9,218 nt of DNA from Albibeggiatoa sp964388965 (GCA_964388965.1 CAYMCP010000102.1:1-9218); one strand, 5' to 3'; counted from the stretch's first letter, positions 1-7,281 are shown. The notes: a model not told the origin generated them from the letters alone. Made by a program: numbers and translations.

Positions 1-75
1 CTAAACGCAAAATAAAATATTGATTGTGGCTAGGCGTGGGATTTTTGCCGATATTCAACTTTATAACAATTTATC

Positions 76-118
76 GTAACTACCCAGCTAACCTATACAC
101 TTAGACTAGGGTAGTTAC
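76..118 (-). terminator. Inverted repeat in the pilin 3' untranslated region, possible terminator or mRNA-end hairpin
   Basis: GTAACTACCC (76-85) and GGGTAGTTAC (109-118) form a perfect 10-bp inverted repeat around a 23-nt loop. One further mismatch extends the match to 12 of 13 bp. On the minus strand it lies about 30-70 nt after the pilin stop codon, where a terminator or RNA-stabilising hairpin is expected. No clear U-tract follows (the next bases are GATAAATTG), so an intrinsic terminator is uncertain. The 75 bp to its left show no convincing gene. Confidence 0.35.
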
Positions 119-140
119 TATTAGACTAGGGTAGTTACTA
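101..140. repeat. Exact 20-bp tandem duplication downstream of the pilin gene
   Basis: Positions 101-120 and 121-140 are identical 20-mers placed head to tail, ending 7 bp from the pilin stop codon. Each copy contains GGGTAGTTAC (109-118 and 129-138), which can pair with GTAACTACCC at 76-85. The duplication therefore gives the pilin transcript two alternative 5' arms for one hairpin. This is read directly from the sequence. A recent slippage or duplication event is the simplest origin. Confidence 0.95.
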
Positions 141-147
141 TTTTTCA

Positions 148-597
148 CTAGCGACAGGAGCCGGGTAAATATTCATCCGGAACGGGGTCAGCTACCCCTT
201 CTAAAGTACAAACCCACGCACGTTCTTCAATAATGTACGCTAAACGAATTTGTTTACCTCCAATATCAGGTTCTTTAGGTTTCAAGGTTGCCTGCAAATA
301 GTAACCCTCAGCACTTGAACCATTGTATGTAAAATTTTCTGGTCCGCCGGATTCAACAAGTGTTGTATAGCGCCCCAATGTTTTACCGCCGACGCTATTA
401 ATAGCAGGCCAACGTCCCCAAGTTAAATAAAACTCAGCCATAGGCTGCCTAAGTCCTGTCATCAATGTCAATGGTTCGGAAATTTTTGAGCGTGTCATGT
501 AATTGTTGTAGAGCGGTAATGCAAAAGCGGCAATCACGCCTACAATACCGACAACAATCATAAGTTCTACAATCGAAAAACCGCGTTGGTGCATCAT
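148..597 (-). CDS. pilA: Type IVa major pilin (PilA/PilE family)
   Basis: This is a structural subunit of a type IV pilus, made as a prepilin in the inner membrane, processed by PilD and polymerised into fibres. The leader MMHQRG is cut after Gly6, giving a mature protein that starts FSIVE with the conserved Glu5. A hydrophobic helix follows (about residues 7-30), ending in ALPLYNNY. Later the WGRWPAIN segment and Cys130 and Cys148 can be seen. The two cysteines bound the D-region loop typical of Pfam Pilin proteins. At 149 residues the length is normal. Two ATGs stand in tandem (597 and 594), and the TGGAG ribosome site lies 4 nt from the first and 7 nt from the second, so the real leader may be five residues. 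The gene is divergent from engB and has its own sigma-54 type promoter. The family is certain, but whether this is the main pilin or a paralogue is not. Confidence 0.93.
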   Translation of the reverse strand: MMHQRGFSIVELMIVVGIVGVIAAFALPLYNNYMTRSKISEPLTLMTGLRQPMAEFYLTWGRWPAINSVGGKTLGRYTTLVESGGPENFTYNGSSAEGYYLQATLKPKEPDIGGKQIRLAYIIEERAWVCTLEGVADPVPDEYLPGSCR

Positions 598-644
598 TTT
601 TCTCCAATACTCAATTTTGAAATATACAATATATTTTAGACCTT

Positions 645-660
645 AGCAGAAGATATACCA
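645..660 (-). promoter_or_regulatory. Candidate sigma-54 (RpoN) promoter of the pilin gene
   Basis: On the minus strand TGGTATATCTTCTGCT carries the invariant GG and GC elements exactly 10 bp apart. The -24 half is TGGTAT (consensus TGGCAC) and the -12 half is CTGCT (consensus TTGCW). The GC lies 50 nt before the start codon, which predicts a leader of roughly 37 nt containing the ribosome site. Major pilin genes are classically transcribed by RpoN with the PilS/PilR system, which supports the call. No PilR site was identified. Confidence 0.6.
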
Positions 661-755
661 TAAAAAGTTTTTATTAAAATCATTGGTAAAGCTCGACTAG
701 GCAATAACAATCCTTATCAAACAAAAATCACTCATCAAAAATTAAAAATTCACTA

Positions 756-761
756 TATAAT
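756..761 (+). promoter_or_regulatory. Possible -10 element for engB
   Basis: TATAAT at 756-761 is a perfect sigma-70 -10 hexamer 32 bp before the engB start, within strongly A+T-rich DNA. The -35 region around 732-738 (TCATCA) matches the consensus poorly. Transcription from here would give a leader of about 26 nt. Such hexamers also arise by chance in AT-rich DNA. Confidence 0.4.
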
Positions 762-793
762 ATCAACATCTATTACACGACTCTCTAAAATCC

Positions 794-1393
794 ATGTCCC
801 TATATCAACAAGCGGCATTCTTAACCAGTGCTAATCAAATAAAACAACTACCCAATGATGAAGGGTATGAGGTTGCGTTTGCCGGGCGTTCCAATTCTGG
901 AAAATCTAGTGCAATCAATGTATTAACCAATCAGAAAAATTTGGCGCGTACCAGCAAAACCCCCGGACGTACTCAACTTATCAATTTCTTTCAACTAGAC
1001 ACAGAGCGTCGTTTAGTAGATTTGCCCGGATATGGCTTTGCTAAAGCACCTCAAGCAATTAAACTACATTGGCAAAAAGTGCTAGAACGCTATCTAAATG
1101 AACGACACTGTTTGAAAGGATTAATTTTATTAATGGACATTCGTCACCCACTCACAGAATTTGATACACAAATGCTAGAGTGGTGTCAGTATGTTGATGT
1201 ACCAACGCATATTTTACTGACTAAATCAGATAAATTAGGTAGCAATAAAGCAAATAATAGTTTACAACAAGTTAAAACTAAAATAAAAAAATTAGACAAT
1301 ACGAGTATTCAGCTTTTTTCAGCACTGAAACGTACGGGTATAACAGAATTACAAACTTGTCTAAACGACTGGTTTCAACTGCATACTAATTAG
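794..1393 (+). CDS. engB: Ribosome biogenesis GTP-binding protein EngB (YsxC/YihA)
   Basis: This is a small TRAFAC-class GTPase, essential in many bacteria, that acts in late assembly of the large ribosomal subunit. All the GTPase motifs are in order: G1 GRSNSGKS (31-38), the G2 region TPGRTQ (56-61), G3 DLPGYG (76-81), G4 TKSD (143-146) and G5 SALK (176-179). The segment from LARTSKTPGRTQLINF is nearly identical to the family signature. At 199 residues it is close to the usual 195-210. No clear ribosome site precedes the ATG, but the N-terminus (YQQAAFLTSA, then LPNDEGYEVAFAG) matches family members, so the start is probably right. The gene is divergent from the pilin and appears to be transcribed alone. 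Confidence 0.97.
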   Translation: MSLYQQAAFLTSANQIKQLPNDEGYEVAFAGRSNSGKSSAINVLTNQKNLARTSKTPGRTQLINFFQLDTERRLVDLPGYGFAKAPQAIKLHWQKVLERYLNERHCLKGLILLMDIRHPLTEFDTQMLEWCQYVDVPTHILLTKSDKLGSNKANNSLQQVKTKIKKLDNTSIQLFSALKRTGITELQTCLNDWFQLHTN

Positions 1394-1654
1394 CATAAGA
1401 ATAAAATCTTTTATATATCAATATGTTATAAAAAACATCACGTGTTATTTATTAAAAATACAATTCATGTCAATAATTTTGCTACAATTGTTATGGCTTG
1501 CAAGAAAATTTATCAGCAAGTTGAATTTAAAGCCCATGGTCTTATTCTTCGCAAACCAAATAAAACATGGTTTTTGTACTATTAGTCTGTTAAGAAAACA
1601 CGTAAAATGAGACCTCGTTGTGATAAAACGCTTAACTGATAAAATGTTTCAGTA
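1394..1654 (+). promoter_or_regulatory. 261-bp intergenic leader with a weak candidate promoter
   Basis: This stretch separates engB from the cyclic-nucleotide-binding gene and holds no convincing gene. TACAAT at 1483-1488 could be a -10 element, but no good -35 lies upstream. A 47-codon ATG frame at 1467-1610 lacks a ribosome site and any recognisable family. At its end, ATGTTTCAGTAA (1644-1655) is a three-codon frame whose stop overlaps the ATG at 1655. The promoter of the downstream pair should lie here, but I cannot place it. Confidence 0.25.
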
Positions 1655-2089
1655 ATGATTCCGTTAGAGAAAATCATAGTCCTCAACAAAGTACCTTTAT
1701 TCTCCGCACTAAAAACTGAGGACATTCACATGATATCTACTATCTCGTCCGAAGAGGCGTATGAAGATGGTCATACTCTGTTCTATGAGGGTGATGTGGG
1801 TGATAAATTATTTATTGTAGTGTCTGGAAACGTGCAGATTTTAAAAAATCAGGACGGAGTCGAAAAACCAATTGTGACGCTAAAAGAAAATAATTTTTTA
1901 GGTGAATTGGCATTGTTCGATGCTGAAACCAGAACCGCAACCGCACGTTGTGTTGGTCCATGTACGTTTTTAGTGATTGAACGCAACGATATGGAACAGC
2001 TCGCCCACGAATATCCAGCAATTGCGTTTGGCTTTATTAAAGTTTTAATTAGTCGTATGCGTGGTATGGTCTTAGATAAAAAGAATTAG
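1655..2089 (+). CDS. Soluble single-domain cyclic-nucleotide-binding (CNBD/CRP-like sensor) protein
   Basis: This 144-residue protein is essentially one cyclic-nucleotide-binding domain. A short N-terminal helix region (LNKVPLFSALKTEDI, about 10-24) leads into the beta-roll with LFYEGDVGDKLFIVVSG (about 42-58). The phosphate-binding cassette follows: FLGELALFDAETRTATA, with Gly83, Glu84, Leu85 and Arg93-Thr94. These are the residues that hold the cyclic phosphate in CRP, PKA and channel domains, so ligand binding is plausible. The helix after about 115 ends in a basic stretch (VLISRMRGMVLDKKN). No helix-turn-helix or enzyme domain is present, so it is not a transcription factor of the CRP type. 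It ends 2 bp before the NTT/HEAT membrane protein, suggesting translational coupling and a regulatory partnership. The TAA at 1640-1642 in the same frame rules out an upstream start. The actual ligand (cAMP, cGMP, other or none) cannot be told from sequence. Confidence 0.88.
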   Translation: MIPLEKIIVLNKVPLFSALKTEDIHMISTISSEEAYEDGHTLFYEGDVGDKLFIVVSGNVQILKNQDGVEKPIVTLKENNFLGELALFDAETRTATARCVGPCTFLVIERNDMEQLAHEYPAIAFGFIKVLISRMRGMVLDKKN

Positions 2090-2091
2090 CA

Positions 2092-5000
2092 ATGTTAATG
2101 CGTTTAGCCCGTTTTTTCAGCACGTTGTTTCCCGTCAAGCCCAACGAATGGGATGGGGTGATCTACTTTTTTTTTATTATGATGATCTACTCTGTCGGGG
2201 CTAGCTTCTCACGTACAATTGGCACAACCCTACTGGTCAGCCACTTAGGTGGTGATAAACTTCTTATTGCATTTATCATCGTTGACCTACTCGTTATGGT
2301 TGGTTCATTGGCTTATGCTCATTACACCAAAAAAGTTACGGGACTTTCGATCTTAGGCTTTTTTTTTCTCGCTAACACAATGTTTTCTATCATTATTCAA
2401 GGCTTGTTCTTTCTACATGAACAATTTGAGCAAGGTATTGTCATTAGTCATTACACCTTCTCATTAAAATGGGTGTACGGACTATTCTTTGTTGGCTTCT
2501 ACTTTTTTTATATCCTGATTAATATCCACATTAGCAGTGTGATCGCCTCTTATTTTACAGCAGTACAAGTTAAACGTGTGATGCCTGTTATCAGCGCAGG
2601 TATGCCAATTGGTGGGGCTTTGGGCGGTGCAATGTTCATGTTATTACTCAATATTTTTCAATTTCAGCCACAACGCTTAGTATTCGTATTAGGCTTTGCC
2701 AGCTTAATTTCATTCGGCATGTTGTATTTAGTCAAATCTCGTCTCACACCCGTACGTGCCAGTGTTGATAATCGTTCTACTAAAAGTCCATTCCGCGAAC
2801 TAGTTGGCGCATTTAAATATGTTGCAGGCTCTAAATTAATGATTTTTATGTCATTAGGTTTAATGTGTTTCGTGATTGGCAGCAAATTATTAGAATATCA
2901 ATATCAAGTCATTATTTACCCTAAAGTTTATCCTTCTGAAAATGAGCGTGCCGCATTTTTTGCGACTTACGAAGTTTTCGCTAATCTAATGTTATTATTC
3001 GTACAACTATTCATCACATCACGCTTAATTGTCACATTAGGCGTAGGCGCAAGCAACATGCTATACCCTATTTTATCTGGTTTAGCAGGGCTAGGTTTAA
3101 CGATTTATTTCACCCAATTTTATACTGTTCCTGAAGCATTACCTGTTGCTTATCCTGCATCTGCCATCATGCTTGGTTTAGCTGTATTTAGTCAATTTAT
3201 TAATCAGGAAATGCGTAACGCCCTACGTGCACCTGCACATAACATGTTATTCAATGCGATTCCACCTAATCAATGGGGTACAAACAAAGCATTTCTAAAT
3301 GGTATTGTTTTCCCTATTTCAACCGTTATCACAGCCACAACAACACTTGTATTAGCAACAGGTACTGCTGTTGGCGGTATTGAAAACAGTGAATTATTAT
3401 CTGAGCATTTACATGCAGAATATCCCATTACTTACATTTTACCCATCATTGTCGTTATAGTTGCGATTTTGGGCATATTACTATCATTGCCACAATGGGC
3501 GGCTTACAATCAAGGCGTATTTGGCTTATTAAACCGTGAATTGTTTGATGGACGCAGCGGTGAAATTAAAGCGAGTTCCAGAAGCAATAGTTTACGCCAA
3601 GTAATTGAAGAAAAATTATCCAGTGCTGATCATTACCATGTCATTGCCGCCCTAGAAATGATTCGCGTGCTGCGCTTAGGTTATTTTGCTACCCAAGTAG
3701 GCAATTTATTGTTAAAAACTTCAAATAACGAAATTAAAAAACACTGTATCAATACCTTAGCCGCGTTGCCACAATCTAATACAAATATCACTTATTTAAT
3801 CGAAGCTTTAAAAACAGAAAAAGATGAGACTGTTATTCCGCAAATTTTAAAAAATCTCTCTTTATTTAAAAATGTTAATTTAAACGTACATATTGAAAAA
3901 TTACTATCTAGTAAAAATTCAGCAATTTTTGTTGAAGCCTGTTTGTGTTTGTATAAACATCCTATGTATCCGCGTAAGCAAGAAATTGAGCGCAAAATTT
4001 TGGCGCGTATTAAAAAACCGCTGACAGCAGAAGAACAAGCAGATTTTCCCCTGTATTTATATGCAGTTGGCGAGTTGAAAAAATCAGCTTATGGTAACAG
4101 CGTTTTACCTTTTATTGAGCATGAAAATTCAGAAATCAGTGCCGCCGCTTTTACCGCTTATATTCGGATGCTAGAAGGTAATTTAGAAAGCCATAAAGAC
4201 ATGCTTATCAAAGCCTTATCTTCAGCATCGAAAGATATGAAAATTACTGCCTTACGTGCATTGAAAGAATGTCAGCCATTAGAAAATTGGTCGCCAATTA
4301 TTCATTTATTAGGTGTGAAGGATCGTACCATTGTTAGTGAAAGTAAGGAGTTATTGCGTTTAAATTTACAAGATTGCAAAAATGCTTTGATTAGCCACAT
4401 TTTTTCACAAAATGCTACCGTACAAGAACGTTTTGAATGTTTGTCCCTAGTTTACAACAAACTTACGGACGGTCAGCAAAAAAAATTACGCGACATGGCT
4501 GATGAATCACTAAAAAAATTTGTACGAGTCAACGGTTTGCTTAAATTACATTTGATGATCAATTGGAAAACAAAAACCTATGATTTAATTTGTAAAATTT
4601 TATACGAAATTGCAGAAAATTATCTATTAAATGTATTAACGGTTATTACTTATGCGTCGGAACAAAATTTAGAATTCTTTCAACGAGTCAGTCGTGGTTT
4701 GTTGTCTAACAGTCGAGCTAATCAAGGTAATGCGTTAGAAGTCTTATCAAATGCGGGCGAAAAATATTTAGCAGGGCGAGTATTGCGCTATTTTGATGAG
4801 AAAATTTCGGATATTCAAGCAATTAATCGGATTCATGTTGCTTTATTTGGGGAAAATTTGCGCATAGATGAGGGCAGTTATATTTCTGAGCTCATTCGTT
4901 TGGAACACCCAATGTTACGTGCTTGTTTACATTACATTCAGAAAGAAAAGACGGGGCATTTTAAATTAAAAGGCGCACCAAAAGAGGCAGTAAGACTATT

Positions 5001-5244
5001 GCAAGGTGAAGGTGAAATTTTGGAAGAAGTAGAAAAAGTGGTAAAAGTAGTAGAAGAACTCAAACCTAAGCCCAAAACTAGAAAAGAAGTGTTGGAAGCA
5101 AAACGTTTAGCCGCAAAAAAAGCAATGCAAAAGGCAAAACATCAACAACAACGCGCTTCATTGCCAGTATTAAAAGATAAAGTTGATCCAAAAGAAATCA
5201 AAAAAATGCAATTGAGAGCAAAAAAACCTAAAAATACAACTTAA
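2092..5244 (+). CDS. NTT (ATP/ADP translocase)-like membrane protein with C-terminal HEAT-like repeats and lysine-rich tail
   Basis: This 1050-residue protein has three parts. Residues about 20-465 are strongly hydrophobic, with roughly a dozen predicted membrane segments. They are preceded by LFPVKPNEW, which resembles the entry motif of the TLC/NTT nucleotide-transporter branch of the MFS-like superfamily. Residues about 510-955 are soluble alpha-helical repeats with HEAT/ARM character: helix pairs such as VIAALEMIRVL, KKHCINTLAAL, AAAFTAYIRML and MKITALRALKE. The tail from about 971 is first acidic (GEGEILEEVEKVV), then very Lys/Arg-rich to the end. Classical NTTs of obligate intracellular bacteria are about 500 residues and lack the HEAT part. 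HEAT-bearing NTT-like proteins are known in free-living bacteria, but their substrates are not established. The gene follows the CNBD gene by 2 bp, so nucleotide-dependent control is inferred. No strong ribosome site is visible, and Met3 is an alternative start. The protein is probably in the inner membrane with repeats and tail in the cytoplasm. The NTT assignment is by fold and motif impression, and a divergent MFS protein is the alternative. Confidence 0.8.
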   Translation: MLMRLARFFSTLFPVKPNEWDGVIYFFFIMMIYSVGASFSRTIGTTLLVSHLGGDKLLIAFIIVDLLVMVGSLAYAHYTKKVTGLSILGFFFLANTMFSIIIQGLFFLHEQFEQGIVISHYTFSLKWVYGLFFVGFYFFYILINIHISSVIASYFTAVQVKRVMPVISAGMPIGGALGGAMFMLLLNIFQFQPQRLVFVLGFASLISFGMLYLVKSRLTPVRASVDNRSTKSPFRELVGAFKYVAGSKLMIFMSLGLMCFVIGSKLLEYQYQVIIYPKVYPSENERAAFFATYEVFANLMLLFVQLFITSRLIVTLGVGASNMLYPILSGLAGLGLTIYFTQFYTVPEALPVAYPASAIMLGLAVFSQFINQEMRNALRAPAHNMLFNAIPPNQWGTNKAFLNGIVFPISTVITATTTLVLATGTAVGGIENSELLSEHLHAEYPITYILPIIVVIVAILGILLSLPQWAAYNQGVFGLLNRELFDGRSGEIKASSRSNSLRQVIEEKLSSADHYHVIAALEMIRVLRLGYFATQVGNLLLKTSNNEIKKHCINTLAALPQSNTNITYLIEALKTEKDETVIPQILKNLSLFKNVNLNVHIEKLLSSKNSAIFVEACLCLYKHPMYPRKQEIERKILARIKKPLTAEEQADFPLYLYAVGELKKSAYGNSVLPFIEHENSEISAAAFTAYIRMLEGNLESHKDMLIKALSSASKDMKITALRALKECQPLENWSPIIHLLGVKDRTIVSESKELLRLNLQDCKNALISHIFSQNATVQERFECLSLVYNKLTDGQQKKLRDMADESLKKFVRVNGLLKLHLMINWKTKTYDLICKILYEIAENYLLNVLTVITYASEQNLEFFQRVSRGLLSNSRANQGNALEVLSNAGEKYLAGRVLRYFDEKISDIQAINRIHVALFGENLRIDEGSYISELIRLEHPMLRACLHYIQKEKTGHFKLKGAPKEAVRLLQGEGEILEEVEKVVKVVEELKPKPKTRKEVLEAKRLAAKKAMQKAKHQQQRASLPVLKDKVDPKEIKKMQLRAKKPKNTT

Positions 5245-5291
5245 TTGTTTTGATATTTCATTCTACTTGTTCTTTTATTATTAAATTATTT

Positions 5292-6497
5292 TCAAGTTCG
5301 ATATTCGGCATTAATTCGCACATAATCATAAGATAAATCACAAGTCCAAATTGTTTCTTGTGCTAGTCCGCGTCCTAATTTAATCTCTATAGTAATGTCA
5401 GTTTGGGACATGATGTTATGTCCTTGCTGTTCGGTATAATTGGCTGCCACGCCACCATTTTCAACGATACATACCGTATCCAGATAAATTTTTACTTTTT
5501 CAATCTCAAATTCTGCCAATCCCGCCCGACCCACAGCCGCTAAAATTCGCCCCCAATTTGCATCACTGGCATAAAATGCAGTTTTAACCAATGGTGAATG
5601 CGCAATAGCATAAGCAACATCTAAACATTCTTGTTGATTTAAACCTTGCGATATTTTAATGGTAATAAATTTCGTTGCACCTTCTCCATCTTTTACAATT
5701 GCCTGCGCTAATTGAATACAAATATCAGTTATGGCATCACGTAAGTATCTGTAATATGGATGTTTTATTTCATTGATACAGGTTAGAGAAGTTTGCCCTG
5801 TTGCTACCAATATACAAGCATCATTAGTAGAAGTATCACCATCTATAGTAATCCGATTAAATGATTGATTTACCGCGTCATTTAGACAAATTTGTAGCAC
5901 ATCTTGACTCACATTAGCATCAGTCGCCACGTAGGCAAGCATCGTTGCCATATCTGGTTTAATCATGCCAGCTCCCTTAGCAATACCTGTTATGGTAATT
6001 ATTTGTTCAGCAATATTAATCTGTTTAGAAAAAAGTTTAAGTTTAGTATCTGTCGTCATGATAGCTGTTGCCGCACGTTGCCAATGCTCAGTTGTTTCAC
6101 CGAGATTAGCAAGGGCTGAAGGAATAGCAGCTTGTATTTTATTAACTGGCAACGCTTGACCAATCACCCCAGTTGAAAAGGGTAATACTTGTGATAATTC
6201 ACAATCAGTATTTTCACTGACAGCTTGGCAACATGTTAGCGCGTCTTGGATACCTTGCTTACCTGTGCCTGCGTTAGCATTACCGGAATTAATTAATAAA
6301 TAACGTGGAGTTTGCTGGTCTAAATGGCGTTTTGCAATGACGATAGGCGCGGCACAAAAAGCATTGCGTGTAAATACTGCGGCGCAAGTTGCTTGAGGGT
6401 GTAATTGAAATAAGGTTAAATCATCGCGTTGGGTTTGTTTAATGCCTGCACACGTTGTCCCAACTTTAATGCCTGTAATAGGATGGATTGTTGTCAT
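5292..6497 (-). CDS. argJ: Bifunctional ornithine acetyltransferase / N-acetylglutamate synthase ArgJ
   Basis: ArgJ moves the acetyl group from N-acetylornithine to glutamate, closing the acetyl cycle of arginine biosynthesis in the cytoplasm. Bifunctional forms also use acetyl-CoA. The precursor cuts itself into alpha and beta chains before the catalytic threonine. Here the cleavage motif KGAGMIKPDMATML gives Ala184/Thr185 as the cut and nucleophile. The oxyanion-hole segment STGVIG is at 108-113, and LLINSGNANAGTG (67-79) and TIDGDTSTND are also family signatures. The C-terminus ends INAEYRT as in full-length members. At 401 residues it is complete. The start has a modest GGA ribosome site 8 nt upstream. 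The gene lies 33 bp after the exonuclease gene on the same strand and is probably co-transcribed with it. It converges on the NTT/HEAT gene with only 47 bp between stops and no obvious terminator hairpin. Whether it is mono- or bifunctional cannot be judged here. Confidence 0.97.
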   Translation of the reverse strand: MTTIHPITGIKVGTTCAGIKQTQRDDLTLFQLHPQATCAAVFTRNAFCAAPIVIAKRHLDQQTPRYLLINSGNANAGTGKQGIQDALTCCQAVSENTDCELSQVLPFSTGVIGQALPVNKIQAAIPSALANLGETTEHWQRAATAIMTTDTKLKLFSKQINIAEQIITITGIAKGAGMIKPDMATMLAYVATDANVSQDVLQICLNDAVNQSFNRITIDGDTSTNDACILVATGQTSLTCINEIKHPYYRYLRDAITDICIQLAQAIVKDGEGATKFITIKISQGLNQQECLDVAYAIAHSPLVKTAFYASDANWGRILAAVGRAGLAEFEIEKVKIYLDTVCIVENGGVAANYTEQQGHNIMSQTDITIEIKLGRGLAQETIWTCDLSYDYVRINAEYRT

Positions 6498-6530
6498 TAT
6501 TTTATTCCGCTTGAATTTTAATCTATCATT

Positions 6531-7142
6531 TTATAGTTTTTTTACATTTTGTAATTTTACATACATCATCGCAGTCATCAACGCATCGTTAAACGCATCA
6601 TGTTGTCCTAATGAAGGTAAATCTAAATCTTGCATAATAACGTCAAAGCGTAAATCAATATATCCTTGTGGTATCGCACTGATTTTCTTATCGTAATAAA
6701 TTCCAGAAACATCAATTTGCGCGTTTGGTAGTTTAATACCTAATAACGGGCGTAAATACTTATTAATCATGGCTACGTCAAATTCCAAATAATAACCAAC
6801 TAATGGACGCGAGCCAATAAAATGTAAAAATTTCAATACCGCATGATTTGGCTCTAAACCATGCTCTAAATCACAATGACGTAAACGGTGTACTTTAATA
6901 CTTTCCTCATTGATACCTTTGCTAGGTTTGATGAATAGCTCAAGTTTACGACTGGTCAAAATATGATTTTGTTTAATAATAACCGCGCCAATCGATAAAA
7001 TTTCCGCTTTTCTAGGGTTAATACTCGTGGTTTCGCAGTCAAAACAAACACATTCATCATTCGGTGGTGGGTCAAACAAAAAAGCGTAACGTTCATCGTA
7101 TAAACGTTTACGATTTATTTGCTGTTTAAAATGCTTAAACAT
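6531..7142 (-). CDS. DnaQ-like DEDDh 3'-5' exonuclease
   Basis: This cytoplasmic exonuclease of the DnaQ/RNase T superfamily is likely to remove nucleotides from DNA or RNA 3' ends with two metal ions. Numbering from the upstream GTG, the three Exo motifs are complete. Exo I is CFDCETT (Asp39, Glu41). Exo II is VGYYLEFDVAMIN (Asp126). Exo III is HDAFNDALMTA (His185, Asp190), the DEDDh pattern. A basic N-terminal helix (FKHFKQQINRKRLYDERY) precedes the fold. I prefer ATG 7142, which has GGGG 6 nt upstream and gives 203 residues. The frame can also start at GTG 7154 (207 residues), which has no ribosome site. It is a stand-alone enzyme, not a full polymerase III epsilon subunit, since the C-terminal polymerase-binding part is absent. 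It sits upstream of argJ in a likely two-gene transcript. The actual substrate is unknown. Confidence 0.9.
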   Translation of the reverse strand: MFKHFKQQINRKRLYDERYAFLFDPPPNDECVCFDCETTSINPRKAEILSIGAVIIKQNHILTSRKLELFIKPSKGINEESIKVHRLRHCDLEHGLEPNHAVLKFLHFIGSRPLVGYYLEFDVAMINKYLRPLLGIKLPNAQIDVSGIYYDKKISAIPQGYIDLRFDVIMQDLDLPSLGQHDAFNDALMTAMMYVKLQNVKKL

Positions 7143-7154
7143 AGGATACCCCAC

Positions 7155-7190
7155 TACTAAAAATATATAAAAATTAATGCGTTTTTAGTA
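7155..7190. repeat. 9-bp inverted repeat just upstream of the exonuclease start
   Basis: TACTAAAAA (7155-7163) and TTTTTAGTA (7182-7190) form a perfect 9-bp inverted repeat around an 18-nt centre. It lies 12-48 bp upstream of ATG 7142, so it is in the promoter or leader of the exonuclease-argJ transcript. It could be an operator or a leader hairpin. Its low complexity means chance is also possible. Confidence 0.4.
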
Positions 7191-7215
7191 TATTCATTTA
7201 CACCATCAACAAAGG

Positions 7216-7237
7216 AGCTTTTGGAAAGCTGTTTTTT
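7216..7237 (+). terminator. Intrinsic-terminator-like hairpin between zinc-finger and exonuclease genes
   Basis: AGCTTT (7216-7221), loop TGG and AAAGCT (7225-7230) make a 6-bp stem, followed on the plus strand by GTTTTTT (7231-7237). The layout is that of a rho-independent terminator, but no plus-strand gene leads into it. On the minus strand, where the zinc-finger gene ends at 7282, the hairpin is followed by CCTTTGTT, a weaker U-tract. It may act in both directions. A second imperfect stem (ACACAGGT at 7240-7247 with ACC-G-TGTGT at 7265-7273) lies between it and the zinc-finger stop. Confidence 0.4.
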
Positions 7238-7281
7238 GCACACAGGTGCTTATTAACAAAAAGTACCGTGTGTCTAAATTT

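Noticed and set aside
1..75. Possible start of a minus-strand gene running off the left edge
   Set aside because: A short open minus-strand frame exists, but there is no ATG with a ribosome site and too little sequence to support a gene.
1534..1552. GG...GC pair upstream of the CNBD gene resembling a sigma-54 promoter
   Set aside because: The GG to GC spacing is 11 bp instead of the required 10, and the flanking bases fit poorly.
1467..1610. 47-residue plus-strand ATG frame in the engB to CNBD gap
   Set aside because: It has no ribosome site, an AT-driven residue composition and no recognisable motif. Chance is the better explanation.
1812..2021. Minus-strand frames inside the CNBD and NTT/HEAT genes (also 2664-2885 and 3792-3995)
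   Set aside because: These lie fully within strongly supported plus-strand genes and look like codon-bias shadows.
5245..5291. Bidirectional terminator between the convergent NTT/HEAT and argJ genes
   Set aside because: The 47-bp gap is T-rich on the plus strand but contains no stem worth calling.
6442..6696. Plus-strand frames opposite argJ and the exonuclease (also 5904-6119 and 5965-6159)
   Set aside because: These are antisense shadows of two well-supported genes, with no family features.
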